DNA of 64,000 nucleotides from Sedimentitalea nanhaiensis DSM 24252 (GTDB lineage Bacteria > Pseudomonadota > Alphaproteobacteria > Rhodobacterales > Rhodobacteraceae). Under the pieces are notes generated by a model. The model was not told where the DNA came from. It saw nothing but the letters and a program-made list of their open reading frames with translations, and searched no databases. Position numbers and translations under genes: made by a program. Positions 56,330 to 64,000 of the stretch are shown here, in pieces; position 1 is the stretch's first letter, and every line of letters begins with the position of its first letter. The stretch lies in the NCBI RefSeq assembly GCF_000473225.1, contig NZ_KI421509.1, forward strand, positions 2,010,434 to 2,074,433, written 5' to 3'.

Positions 56330-57565
56330 CTACGTGCGTGCTTCCTCTGCGCCAGGCGTGCTGATCGGGCTCTCGTTTTCGTGGTCCGGCTTTTGAGATG
56401 CGATCAATTCGCTGAAGATCGCATCTCGATTTGCACCAAGCCCCGGTGCAGCGCGCTCGGATTTCAGGGTCGCGCCGTTGTAGCGGATCGGGGCGCGAAG
56501 GGTCTCGAGAGGAACAGACCCGTTTCGTAAAATCGTCTGTTCCAGATCAAGGCGTTTGTAAGCCTCGGTCTCGCGCAGGCTGACCCAGTCGAGAACCTCT
56601 GAGCACCAGATGTCCGCCGGCTGAAGGACCGACAGCCATTCGGCGGTCGTGCGCGCGACCAACTGCGCGGCAAGGATCGACTTGATCTCATCCCGTTTGG
56701 TCATCATCAGTTTTGGGTCGTCGAAATAGGGTTCGAGGTCAGAAATCTCCAGGAGGTCCGCCAACACCTTAAGCGAGGGGGTCATGGCTAGTGCCATGAA
56801 GCCGTCCTTCGTTTCGTAAACTCCGTAAGGTGCCCCCAGATAGGCATGAGCGCCATTGATGCCGCTGCGCTGGGGCAGACGCTGACCATCGTTAAGATGC
56901 GTGGAGAGGACTTCGAACTGAAAGTCGATCATCGCTTCCAAAAGGCTGGTCTGAATCAAAGCCCCCCGCCCATGAATGCCACGCCCGACAAGGGCCGCCA
57001 GAATACCCTGTGTCAGCGCATTTCCGGCCAGCATATCTGCCACCGCCAATCCCATTGGCATCGGGGCATGATCCGCATTTCCTGTCAGCCAAAGCAGCCC
57101 CGAGCGCGCCTGCGCCAGAAGATCCTGACCGGGCAGATCCTTCCACGGGCCTTCCTCGCCATAACCGGAGATGCTGCCATAAATGATAAGGGGATTGATC
57201 TTTTGCACATCATCATAGCCAAACCCCTGACGCTCGATCACACCGGGGCGGAAGTTTTGAATGAAGACATCCGCGCTCTTGATCAGCTCGACAAGTACCG
57301 CCCGGTCATCGGCATCACGCAGATCGGCGGTGACGCTTTCCTTGTTGCGATTGATCGCATGGAACAGCGAATTGGTTCCGTCGATATCCGTATCGGACAG
57401 ATAAAGGCTGCGACACAGATCGCCCACACCGGGCCGCTCGACCTTGATGACACGTGCGCCCAGATCAGCCAGCTTCAACCCACACAGAGGGCCAGACAGG
57501 AATTGGCTGAAATCAACGACAACGAGCCCGTCAAGAGGGCGTTCGGACTGAGGTAGAACATTCAT
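56330..57565 (-). CDS. Class III CoA-transferase (CaiB/BaiF family)
   Basis: A 411-residue CoA-transferase of family III, which moves CoA between carboxylic acids through an enzyme-bound anhydride. The start contains LDGLVVVDFSQFLSGPLCG, and the protein has GARVIKVERPGVGD, SGYGEEGPWKDLPGQDLLAQ and LGAPYGVYETKDGFMALA, typical of the family. It overlaps the solute-binding-like gene by 4 bases and is followed after about 30 bases by the TRAP genes, suggesting activation of the imported acid. Confidence 0.9.
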   Translation of the reverse strand: MNVLPQSERPLDGLVVVDFSQFLSGPLCGLKLADLGARVIKVERPGVGDLCRSLYLSDTDIDGTNSLFHAINRNKESVTADLRDADDRAVLVELIKSADVFIQNFRPGVIERQGFGYDDVQKINPLIIYGSISGYGEEGPWKDLPGQDLLAQARSGLLWLTGNADHAPMPMGLAVADMLAGNALTQGILAALVGRGIHGRGALIQTSLLEAMIDFQFEVLSTHLNDGQRLPQRSGINGAHAYLGAPYGVYETKDGFMALAMTPSLKVLADLLEISDLEPYFDDPKLMMTKRDEIKSILAAQLVARTTAEWLSVLQPADIWCSEVLDWVSLRETEAYKRLDLEQTILRNGSVPLETLRAPIRYNGATLKSERAAPGLGANRDAIFSELIASQKPDHENESPISTPGAEEART

Positions 57566-58701
57566 GATCGACTCTCGCGATAGGCTTCATCAAGGGTGTC
57601 CAACGTATCTGAAATCGTCGACTCTCCGCGCAGGCAGGTATGCAGGATGTCTCCGCCGCGGTCCTGAAACCCCATATATCCATCATAGCGCGGACGAACC
57701 CACGCGGTTTCAAGCGTCTCACGGGTGTTGCGAAAGAAATTGCGGCAGGCCGCATTTGTGCTGTCGGCCTCCCAGGCCACCGCATTACCGGGCTGACCAC
57801 CGCTTTCAAAGAACAGACCGGTCTGACAGGCGTCGCCCGCAATCCAGAACGCATAGTCGGCAGCGATGTCGATACGATTGCATTGGCTCGATATCGCAAT
57901 GCCCGTGCCACCGATCACAGTGCCGCGGGGGCCGTTGTCACCCACTCCGGGCGCATCTGCAAAAGTGATCGGAAAGCGACAATACCCATCCCGACTGTAG
58001 TTGGTATAGCCATATCCAAAGGGACAATAGGCCGGGGCATCCGCTGTGCGCCCCATCCACTCCAGCACACCGATCGGATCAAGCTCAAGGCATCGGGGAT
58101 CAACATGTGCGGACAGCTCCATGAACATGTCCAGTACCGCTGTAGCCTCATCACGATCCATCAGCGCATCGGGCCCCTCGGCCACCGGCATGCCCTGATT
58201 GCGGGCCAGCCCAAAGAAAGTCATCAACGCGTTGATCGGGATCAGTGCCAGCGCAACCTTGCCGGATAAGGCAAGTTCCATCACCTCGCTCCAACGGCTC
58301 GGGGCGGCTTCCAGCAGATCGGGTCGGAACGACGCTACCGGTGTGGCCGCATCAATTGCCAGTGCCCACTGGTGACCATTGAAATTATATGACGGATGCG
58401 ACGCCCCGACAGATTGCTCAGCCAGGCTTGCCAACTCCTCCGTGCGCCCAAGTTGATCCAGCGCCACCAGTTGGCCAGCCCCGGCGACCTCACCAACATG
58501 GGGGTGATCAATGACCATCAGATCGTATTCAGCAGCCATTTCACCAATGGGCCGGTCTGCAAAAGCCTGTAGCGAACGCCTGTCCCAAATGATCTCTACA
58601 CTTGGGTGATCCCTGACGAATTTCGCAGATGTCGCCAACATCGGATCAACGCCTCGGCTGTGGTTCCATGTCATTCCACGCAAGGTGATTTTCTCGGTCA
58701 T
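57562..58701 (-). CDS. Cytosolic solute-binding-protein-like protein
   Basis: A 379-residue protein with the fold signature of family 1 extracellular solute-binding proteins (VDPMLATSAKFVRDHPSVEI, MVIDHPHVGEVAGAGQLVAL, ISSQCNRIDIAADYAFWIAG), but it has no signal peptide: the N-terminus is MTEKITLRGMTWNHSRG. The ATG at 58701 is adjacent to the MaoC stop (TGACATG), so export from an unrecognised upstream start is unlikely. Located between a MaoC and a CoA-transferase gene, it may have been recruited as a cytoplasmic binding or enzyme protein. Function unknown. Confidence 0.75.
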   Translation of the reverse strand: MTEKITLRGMTWNHSRGVDPMLATSAKFVRDHPSVEIIWDRRSLQAFADRPIGEMAAEYDLMVIDHPHVGEVAGAGQLVALDQLGRTEELASLAEQSVGASHPSYNFNGHQWALAIDAATPVASFRPDLLEAAPSRWSEVMELALSGKVALALIPINALMTFFGLARNQGMPVAEGPDALMDRDEATAVLDMFMELSAHVDPRCLELDPIGVLEWMGRTADAPAYCPFGYGYTNYSRDGYCRFPITFADAPGVGDNGPRGTVIGGTGIAISSQCNRIDIAADYAFWIAGDACQTGLFFESGGQPGNAVAWEADSTNAACRNFFRNTRETLETAWVRPRYDGYMGFQDRGGDILHTCLRGESTISDTLDTLDEAYRESRS

Positions 58702-58702
58702 G

Positions 58703-59236
58703 TCAGGCTTTCTCTGCATCGCGCAACAGTGCGGTCATCAGATGTTCGCAATAAAGAACCAGCTCACCCTCGCCCTTGTAGACGGAATAGCTGACACGCA
58801 CTTTTCCCATCTTTTCGTCTTTGGGTTCTTTCGCCAGGTTCTCGCGGATCGTGTAGATCGTATCCCCAATGAACACCGGCTTGATGAAACGCAGCCGGTC
58901 ATAGCCATAGGAAAACGAATTCAGGCAATTTGTGGCCACGAGGCCGAGCCCATAGGAGAACACCATTGCACCGGCCACCAACCGTTTGCCAAAGACACTT
59001 TCTTCGGTCGCAAAGGTCTCGTCACTCACATAAGGATGGTGGTCCATGACGAGGCTGTTGAACAACATCGCCTCCCCTTCGGAAATCGTGCGCCGAACCG
59101 AACGGATTTTATCTCCGACCGGGAAGTCTTCGAAGTACCAGTTCTCGGCATTCCAGACAGGAACCTCTGCATGCTCATCAGGCAAGCCAGCAAGTGCGCG
59201 TTTATGTGTTCCGATATCTGCCACGTAACTCCCCAT
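58703..59236 (-). CDS. MaoC-like hot-dog dehydratase (first)
   Basis: A 177-residue MaoC-family protein with the single hot-dog fold: [20 protein letters not shown], then MDHHPYVSD in place of the usual hydratase Asp/His segment, and [17 protein letters not shown]. The family acts on 2-enoyl-CoA or similar CoA esters, consistent with the CoA-transferase two genes downstream. It opens the minus-strand operon from the divergent promoter region at 59237-59326. Confidence 0.82.
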   Translation of the reverse strand: MGSYVADIGTHKRALAGLPDEHAEVPVWNAENWYFEDFPVGDKIRSVRRTISEGEAMLFNSLVMDHHPYVSDETFATEESVFGKRLVAGAMVFSYGLGLVATNCLNSFSYGYDRLRFIKPVFIGDTIYTIRENLAKEPKDEKMGKVRVSYSVYKGEGELVLYCEHLMTALLRDAEKA

Positions 59237-59284
59237 CCCCGTGCGGAAATCGTAGCACTATCTCTTTTCATATGTCAAAATATT

Positions 59285-59303
59285 TTGTATATTTAAAATA
59301 CAA
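59285..59303. promoter_or_regulatory. 19-base palindrome in divergent MaoC promoter, candidate operator
   Basis: TTGTATATTTAAAATACAA is symmetric in all but one pair about its centre. It lies in the 90-base, A+T-rich region between two divergent MaoC genes, where a site could control both operons. The IclR gene at the end of the + strand group is the obvious candidate regulator. Confidence 0.5.
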
Positions 59304-59326
59304 GCACATCCGAAGGCGCGTAACTT

Positions 59327-59788
59327 ATGGAAAAAGAACAATTTTACGAGGATTACTCACCTGGAGACCGACGCGTGACGGCGGGACGCACGATCACAGA
59401 AACCGATTTTGTTGTGCATGCCGGGCATACCGGGGACTTTTTCCCGCACCATATGGATGCGGAATTCTGTGCCACGCAGCCTTTTGGCCAACGCATTGCA
59501 CATGGCACCATGACCTTTGCTATTGGGGTTGGGCTGACCGCAACCCAGATCAACCCGCGCGCCTTTACCTATGGGTATGAGCGCCTGCGCTTCCCTAAGC
59601 CCGTGCATATCGGTGATACGATCCACACCGTTGTTACCATTGGCGAAATGGCCCCCGATCCCAAACGTAAAGGGTATGGGAAAATCGTGGAAATCACCGA
59701 GACCAAAAAGCAGGATGGCAGCACGGTCATGTACTGCGAACACATCCTGATGGTCGAAATGAAGGAGTCTTCGACATGGAAGACCTAA
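59327..59788 (+). CDS. MaoC-like hot-dog dehydratase (second)
   Basis: A 153-residue MaoC-family protein with FYEDYSPGDRRVTAGRTITE, the Asp/His active-site segment GDFFPHHMDAEF and FGQRIAHGTMTFAIGVGL. It starts ATG with a CGAAGG about 13 bases upstream. It is divergent from the first MaoC gene and overlaps the Gfo/Idh gene by 13 bases. It is clearly related to, but distinct from, the first, so the pair may form a heterodimer or act on successive CoA esters. Confidence 0.85.
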   Translation: MEKEQFYEDYSPGDRRVTAGRTITETDFVVHAGHTGDFFPHHMDAEFCATQPFGQRIAHGTMTFAIGVGLTATQINPRAFTYGYERLRFPKPVHIGDTIHTVVTIGEMAPDPKRKGYGKIVEITETKKQDGSTVMYCEHILMVEMKESSTWKT

Positions 59789-60837
59789 CCCAAAGCTGGC
59801 CCGCGCCAACTGCCCCAAAACCGATCGTAGTTATCGGCGCTGGCGGTATCGTCCGTGACGCCCATATGCCCGCCTATGCCAAGGCGGGTCTCAGCGTATC
59901 CGGTGTCACCGATCTGGACAGTGCAAAGGCGCAGAGGCTTGCCGAAGATCATGACATTGCAACCGTTTATGACAGCGTTGCTGATGCAGTAGCCGCCAAT
60001 GGGACAGATGTGATCTATGACATCGCCGTGCCGCCGCACGCCATTGCCGGTATCCTGCGCGGCATGCCCGACGGGACCGCTACGCTGATTCAAAAGCCTA
60101 TGGGTACTGATCTGGAACAGGCCCGCGAAATCGGGAAAATTTGCCGCAAGAAAGGACTGAAAGCAGCCGTGAACTTTCAGCTTCGGTTTTCTCCCATGAT
60201 GATGGCCGCGCGGCAGGCAATTGAAACCGGACAGATCGGCGAACTTCTGGAAATCGAGGTTCACCTGAACATCTTCACCCCGTGGACGCTCTTTCCCTTC
60301 CTGATTCCGATGGAGCGGGTCGAAATCGCCGTCCATTCAATCCACTATCTCGACACAATTCGTGCGCTGGCAGGCAACCCTGTAGGCGTGTTTGCCCGCT
60401 CGATGCGTGACCCGCGTGCAGCCGATTTTGCCCAGACACGCACCTCGGTCATTCTGGACTATGGCGACACGCTGCGCAGTGTTATGTCGATCAATCATAA
60501 CCATCAGGCCGGGCGCAAATTTCAATCCGCATGGTTCCGGATCGAGGGCACCGAGGGCGTGATGATGATCAAGCTCGGCGTCTGTTTCGACTATCCCAAT
60601 GGCGAGGATGACGAGCTTTGGTATTGCAAAAACGGTGGCAAATGGGAGCAGATCCCGCTCGAGGGCAGTTGGTTCATTGAAAGCTTCATGGGCACGATGC
60701 GCAATGTGCAGCGATTCGATGCGGGCGAGGATGATCACCTGTTTTCAGGTGTCGAGGATGCCTATCAGACCATGGCGCTTGTCGAAGCGTGCTTTGACAG
60801 CATGAAGGCACCCGCCACACCGCTGGACCTCAGTTGA
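59776..60837 (+). CDS. Gfo/Idh/MocA family oxidoreductase
   Basis: A 353-residue NAD(P)-dependent oxidoreductase of the Gfo/Idh/MocA family, whose members usually oxidise sugars, inositols or their derivatives. It has the N-terminal Rossmann motif VIGAGGIVRDAHMPA, the catalytic-lysine region IQKPMG (Gln replaces the usual Glu of EKP) and the C-terminal substrate domain with HSIHYLDTIRALAG. It overlaps the MaoC gene upstream and, by 8 bases, the convergent IclR gene. It might supply the sugar 1-dehydrogenase missing from the neighbouring operon; that is speculation. Confidence 0.82.
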   Translation: MEDLTQSWPAPTAPKPIVVIGAGGIVRDAHMPAYAKAGLSVSGVTDLDSAKAQRLAEDHDIATVYDSVADAVAANGTDVIYDIAVPPHAIAGILRGMPDGTATLIQKPMGTDLEQAREIGKICRKKGLKAAVNFQLRFSPMMMAARQAIETGQIGELLEIEVHLNIFTPWTLFPFLIPMERVEIAVHSIHYLDTIRALAGNPVGVFARSMRDPRAADFAQTRTSVILDYGDTLRSVMSINHNHQAGRKFQSAWFRIEGTEGVMMIKLGVCFDYPNGEDDELWYCKNGGKWEQIPLEGSWFIESFMGTMRNVQRFDAGEDDHLFSGVEDAYQTMALVEACFDSMKAPATPLDLS

Positions 60838-61606
60838 TCTCGGGAAGCTGCCCGCCAAGGCTTTTGCTGAGCCGGACAGCCGTCACGATCACTTCCGCTT
60901 TGCATTTCTCAAAGGTGATCGTTTCGTCAAACCGTTCAATATGCGGCACCGTCAACGCACCGATTGCTAGACCTGAATGGTCGATAATCGGTGCTGAAAT
61001 ATTGACGACCCCTTTGACAACGAAACTGTCACGCACCTCGATGCCAGCGGCCCTGATTGCGCTCAATTCATCAAGAATTTGGCTGGCCGATGTGCCCGGC
61101 GGCACCGGCACATCCTTCATCAACCGCTTGACCTCTTTTTCAGGCTGAAATGCCAGAATGACGCGTCCCGATGAGGCCCGCCACAGATCAATTCGGGCGC
61201 CCAGCCGAACGGACAAGACGTTGTTCCCCGGCGAGGTGGTCTGCCCAACAACCAACACCGCCCCCTCGCTTAAAATCGCAAGATGTGCCGATTGATTTAT
61301 CTTGCCCGACAGTTCTCGCATTGCCGGACCGGCGATGGCGGTCATCCTGCCTACGATCGGAATTCTATGAGCGACTTCAAAGATAAACGTCGTCAGACTG
61401 TAACGGTCGGAGAGCGGGTCTTGCGAAACATATCCACGGTCCTGCAACACCATCAGCATTCGAAAGATCTCGCCAACTGAGCGCCCGAGTGCCCTCGCGA
61501 TCTCGGATTGGGTCAGACCGGTATCGCGCTCTGAAAGTAGCTCGAGAATATCGAGTCCCTTTTCCAAAGCAGGAGCCGTGTAGGCTGAGTTTTGTTTCTG
61601 TTTCAT
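60830..61606 (-). CDS. IclR family transcriptional regulator
   Basis: A 258-residue regulator. The N-terminal winged helix (about 10-70; EKGLDILELLSERDTGLTQ, EIARALGRSVGEIFRMLMVL) is followed by the C-terminal IclR effector domain (GKINQSAHLAILSEGAVLVV, ASSGRVILAF). IclR proteins bind palindromic operators and respond to small acids or sugars. As the only regulator in the island it probably controls the divergent MaoC operons and possibly the sugar operon. Confidence 0.92.
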   Translation of the reverse strand: MKQKQNSAYTAPALEKGLDILELLSERDTGLTQSEIARALGRSVGEIFRMLMVLQDRGYVSQDPLSDRYSLTTFIFEVAHRIPIVGRMTAIAGPAMRELSGKINQSAHLAILSEGAVLVVGQTTSPGNNVLSVRLGARIDLWRASSGRVILAFQPEKEVKRLMKDVPVPPGTSASQILDELSAIRAAGIEVRDSFVVKGVVNISAPIIDHSGLAIGALTVPHIERFDETITFEKCKAEVIVTAVRLSKSLGGQLPEIN

Positions 61607-61820
61607 AGGTGCATTTTAGACGTCACGAACACGTCAATGTCTAGGATGGATCGAATGGATCGGTTGCCTGTGACAACATCGAACCGCCCTGGACTGTCCC
61701 ATTGGTGCTGACGCAGACACTCGTTTCCATCCCCTCAATTGGCGTTTCCCGAAGGCCGCCAAGATCGGGATGCGCAGGGGGCTGACGCTTGAAACCGGCC
61801 ATTGGGGGAGAGGAAAAACG

Positions 61821-61958
61821 ATGGAACGCGATAATACAAATGGCCTGATTGGTGTGCTGATTTAGATCGTGGCTGTGGTTGTTCTGATATGGAACGGTCT
61901 TGAACTGGCCCCGTTTTCGACCGCACACTCAGGCATAGCCATGGAGGCCTTGGGATAG
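61821..61958 (+). pseudogene. Small membrane protein interrupted by a stop codon
   Basis: With a good GAGAGG ribosome binding site, the frame reads MERDNTNGLIGVLI, then TAG (61863-61865), then continues IVAVVVLIWNGLELAPF before a second stop. The hydrophobic helix spans the stop, suggesting a nonsense mutation in a short single-pass membrane protein. The IS3-family element begins 5 bases later. The stretch 61607-61820 before it holds no supported gene. Confidence 0.35.
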
Positions 61959-62025
61959 CCCTTGACCTGCCACGGGATTTTTTCTCCACCGTCGATGAGA
62001 GTCCGCCCCAACTTGAGGACGGACA

Positions 62026-62445
62026 ATGAAGCGAACGAGTTTCACGGACGAACATATCATCGGCATCTTGGCCGAGCACGAGGCAGGCGTGCAGTGCGCG
62101 GACCTGTGCCGCAAACACGGCATGTCGGAAGGCACCTTTTACAACTGGAAAGCCAGGTTCGGCGGCATGACTGTGTCGGAGGCGAAGCGGCTGAAGACGC
62201 TCGAAGATGAGAATGCCAGGCTGAAGAAGCTCCTGGCCGAACAGATGCCTGATCTGGCTGCCATGAAGGATCTGGTCTCAAAAAATGGTAGGGCCCGCCG
62301 TGAAGCGCGAAGCGGTCGCATACCTTCGGGCCGATCACGGTCTGTCGGAGCGGCGGGCCTGCCGGATTGTCGGAGCGGATCGCAAGATGGTCCGCTACCC
62401 GTCTCAACGCGCGCCGGAAACGGAACTGCGCGGGCGGTTGCGTGA
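62026..62445 (+). CDS. IS3-family transposase OrfA
   Basis: N-terminal DNA-binding part of the IS3 transposase. It has a helix-turn-helix ([41 protein letters not shown]), then a leucine-zipper-like segment ([20 protein letters not shown]). The last family-like residues are at MKDLVSKN; the frame then runs on to 62445 over orfB. A run of six A (62280-62285) at the overlap is the likely -1 frameshift site producing the fused OrfAB transposase. Confidence 0.88.
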   Translation: MKRTSFTDEHIIGILAEHEAGVQCADLCRKHGMSEGTFYNWKARFGGMTVSEAKRLKTLEDENARLKKLLAEQMPDLAAMKDLVSKNGRARREARSGRIPSGRSRSVGAAGLPDCRSGSQDGPLPVSTRAGNGTARAVA

Positions 62446-63136
62446 GTTGGCCAACGAGCGTCGAAGGTTCGGCTACCGGCGGCTCTTCGTGCTGCTGCGC
62501 CGCGAGGGCGAGCCGTCCGGCATTAACCGGATCTATCGGCTCTACCGAGAGGAAGGTCTGACGGTCCGCAAACGAAAGGCACGGCGCAAGGCTATCGGGA
62601 CGCGTGCCCCGATCCCGGTCGAGGCGCGGCCCAATGCGCGTTGGTCGCTGGATTTCGTTCACGACCAGTTCGCCAACGGCCAGCGCTTTCGGGTTCTCAA
62701 CGTGGTTGATGATGTCACTCGGGAATGTCTCGCGGCGATCCCGGATACCTCGATCTCGGGGCGCCGTGTGGTGCGTGAACTGACGGCCCTGATCGCGTGC
62801 CGCGGAAAGCCCGGCATGATTGTCAGCGACAACGGCGCCGAACTGACCTGTAACGCAATCTTAACCTTCGCTGCCGCGCATCGGGTCCAGTGGCACTACA
62901 TCGCACCGGGCAAGCCGATGCAGAACGGCTTCGTGGAAAGTTTCAACGGGCGGATGCGCGATGAGTTGCTCAACGAAACCATGTTTCGAAACCTGGCCCA
63001 TGCGCGGATTGTGATCACCGCCTGGGCCAACGACTACAACACCGAGCGCCCGCATTCGGCCTTGAATGACCGGACCCCGGCCTACTACGCGCGGACACTG
63101 ACCACCGCAATCGCCCGACCCCGCTGCGCGAAATGA
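62285..63136 (+). CDS. IS3-family transposase OrfB (DDE domain)
   Basis: A 283-residue integrase-core (rve) transposase. The DDE triad is intact: Asp123 in SLDFVHD, Asp182 in VSDNGAE and Glu218 in FVESFNGR. It also has the [12 protein letters not shown] tail typical of the family. It overlaps orfA and is normally translated by frameshifting from it, so the ATG at 62285 may not be a natural start. The element looks intact and could be active. Confidence 0.92.
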   Translation: MVGPAVKREAVAYLRADHGLSERRACRIVGADRKMVRYPSQRAPETELRGRLRELANERRRFGYRRLFVLLRREGEPSGINRIYRLYREEGLTVRKRKARRKAIGTRAPIPVEARPNARWSLDFVHDQFANGQRFRVLNVVDDVTRECLAAIPDTSISGRRVVRELTALIACRGKPGMIVSDNGAELTCNAILTFAAAHRVQWHYIAPGKPMQNGFVESFNGRMRDELLNETMFRNLAHARIVITAWANDYNTERPHSALNDRTPAYYARTLTTAIARPRCAK

Positions 63137-63233
63137 AAGCTCCGCGCGCCAGGCGATTGCTCAAACTGCGCCAACCGGCATAAACACCAAACGGGCTCCG
63201 GTCGCGGCTGGATCAAAGTTCAGGGGCTGGTCA

Positions 63234-63543
63234 TCCTGAGCACGTGCTCATGTCTGACTATGAAATCATCACCGATGGCGGCCGCAGGCGTCGCCGGTCG
63301 TCGTCCGCGACGCTGCGGATCGCAGAGGAGATGCTGGACGAGACTGCCAGCATCTCGGTCGTGGCGCGTCGCAATGGCGTGGCGCCGAACCTGCTGTATC
63401 GTTGGCGGCGTGTGATGCTGGAAGGAGGAGCCGTGGCCGTGTCGGGAGACGATGACGTCACAAACAATCGCGCCGTCCGGAAAATGGAGGATAACCGCGC
63501 GATTGGTACCGCCTGAGCGTCCGGTCAAATGGGGGCAGGATCA
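63234..63543 (+). mobile_element. IS2-like element remnant with orfA only
   Basis: Directly abutting the IS3 element is the beginning of an IS2-type orfA (ATG at 63250). It keeps the helix-turn-helix (SISVVARRNGVAPNLLYRWRR) but stops after KMEDNRAIGTA at 63516, lacking the coiled-coil end and all of orfB. The remnant ends at ATGGGGGCAGGATCA, which resembles the right end of such elements. An internal deletion is inferred. A perfect 14-base palindrome TGAGCACGTGCTCA (63237-63250) overlaps the start. Confidence 0.7.
63244..63516 (+). pseudogene. Truncated transposase orfA (IS2-like)
   Basis: A 90-codon frame (GTG at 63244; ATG at 63250 is the likelier start). An Arg-rich start and a complete helix-turn-helix (RIAEEMLDETASISVVARRN) are present, but the protein ends abruptly where family members continue into a long leucine-zipper helix. 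Without orfB it cannot transpose. Confidence 0.75.
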
Positions 63544-63803
63544 GATCTCAAAATGAGGGCACTTCCCACCCCCCCCCGCAGCAGCAATCGCCGCAAGCCC
63601 GTATCCAGGTTTGGTATCCAATGCTCTGATGAGATCTACCGCTATCAGTGCCCCAGACGCGCCAATCGGATGACCCCGCGCTAGTGCACCCCCCATTGGA
63701 TTTACGATGTTTTTTGGAATTCCGGCGCCTTGCTGGCAAGCAATCGCTTGAACCGCAAAGGCTTCCATGATGATTGCAACAGACAGATCTTCCGGCTGTT
63801 GAT
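63541..63803 (-). pseudogene. C-terminal fragment of an acetyl-CoA acetyltransferase (thiolase)
   Basis: About 85 codons of a thiolase C-terminus: EAFAVQAIACQQGAGIP, NPMGGALARGHPIGASG with the catalytic histidine, then GLAAIAAAGG. The open frame starts at 63768, but thiolase-like sequence extends to the IS21 boundary near 63803. A run of nine G on the coding strand (63569-63577) shifts the frame: as read the protein ends GGGGKCPHFEI, whereas eight G would give the normal thiolase ending GGVGSALILR. The 5' part is cut off by the IS21-type element and the 3' end by the IS2-like remnant. Confidence 0.8.
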
Positions 63804-64000
63804 TGTCGCTGAGAACTGACCCGGCATTGTCACCGAGACTTGACCCACCCAGCTGTTATGTTCTTTGCGTCATGATGGCGTCAATGCTGCTGTCTCCTTT
63901 CGTTTCTTTTTCGCTGTCTCCGAGCTGGCCTTGAACCGATAGCTGTCATTGCCGGTCTCCAGGATGTGGCAGCGGTGGGTAAGGCGGTCGAGTAGCGCGG
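63804..64000 (-). mobile_element. End of an IS21-family element (continues past the window)
   Basis: The element end is placed at TGTCGCTGAGAACTGACCC (63804), followed by a second related motif GAGACTTGACCC, the multiple terminal repeats typical of IS21 relatives. It contains the 3' end of istB. It has inserted into or next to the thiolase gene. Confidence 0.75.
63870..64000 (-). CDS. istB: IS21-family helper ATPase IstB, C-terminal part
   Basis: The last 42 codons read ALLDRLTHRCHILETGNDSY, then RFKASSETAKKKRKETAALT, then PS and a stop. The ALLDRLTHRCHILETGNDSYR segment is the conserved C-terminus of IstB-type ATPases that assist the IstA transposase. The rest of the gene lies beyond the window. 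Confidence 0.88.
   Translation of the reverse strand, partial: ALLDRLTHRCHILETGNDSYRFKASSETAKKKRKETAALTPS

Larger units (their letters stand above)
61963..63233 (+). mobile_element. Complete IS3-family insertion sequence (about 1.27 kb)
   Basis: The element begins TGACCTGCCACGGGA and ends in the imperfect reverse complement (…CAGGGGCTGGTCA), with 14 of the first 19 terminal bases matching. It carries orfA and orfB in the overlapping IS3 arrangement. The flanking 4 bases are CCCT and TCCT, so an exact target duplication is not visible. Size and ends fit the IS407/IS51-type branch. Confidence 0.85.

Noticed and set aside
61641..61928. 95-codon minus-strand frame before the IS3 element
   Set aside because: It lies opposite the small membrane-protein remnant, which has a better ribosome binding site and a hydrophobic helix; composition looks like antisense.

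Overview
The window looks like a chromosomal segment of an alphaproteobacterium of the Rhodobacterales (roseobacter group). The basis is high G+C, the sequences of the ribosomal and RNA polymerase proteins, the order tRNA-Trp-secE-nusG-rplKAJL-rpoBC, and the mix of ABC and TRAP solute transporters. No 16S gene is present, so genus is not assigned.

Region 1 (1-8.1 kb) is an envelope module. It holds an Ala-rich helical-repeat protein, a small secreted protein, an ExbB/TolQ-type proton channel, two ExbD/TolR proteins and a TonB-like protein with a DUF4384-type C-terminus. A periplasmic caspase-fold protein with a C-terminal CxxCH motif follows in convergent orientation, then a YceI-OmpA fusion divergent from it. 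Region 2 (8.2-15.2 kb) is envelope and polysaccharide related: a UDP-glucuronate epimerase, an unrecognised secreted protein, a rhomboid protease, a large TPR lipoprotein and an ExoY/WcaJ-type sugar transferase with palindromes upstream.

Region 3 (16-41.7 kb) is the translation and transcription core, all on the minus strand. It contains rpsL-rpsG-fusA-tuf-rpsJ-rplCDWB-rpsS-rplV-rpsC-rplP, which ends in a strong terminator followed by a 2-oxoglutarate oxygenase-like gene. It also contains tRNA-Trp-secE-nusG-rplK-rplA-rplJ-rplL-rpoB-rpoC. Between the two blocks lie a DUF1254 protein, a glycosyltransferase and the C-terminal remnant of an integrase.

Region 4 (43-61.6 kb) is a catabolic island. 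One 12-gene minus-strand operon encodes a sugar ABC importer plus a non-phosphorylative acid-sugar pathway: mutarotase, lactonase-type amidohydrolase, two kinds of dehydratase, an SDR, a FAH-family hydrolase and an RraA-family protein. The best guess for the substrate is an L-fucose-like 6-deoxy sugar. A second minus-strand operon encodes a MaoC protein, a cytosolic solute-binding-like protein, a class III CoA-transferase and a TRAP transporter. Its large TRAP permease is frameshifted at a G9 tract. Divergent from it are a second MaoC protein and a Gfo/Idh/MocA oxidoreductase, and an IclR regulator closes the island.

Region 5 (61.8-64 kb) is an insertion-sequence nest: a broken small membrane protein, a complete IS3-family element, an IS2-like orfA fragment, a thiolase 3' fragment (also frameshifted at a G9 tract) and the end of an IS21-family element.
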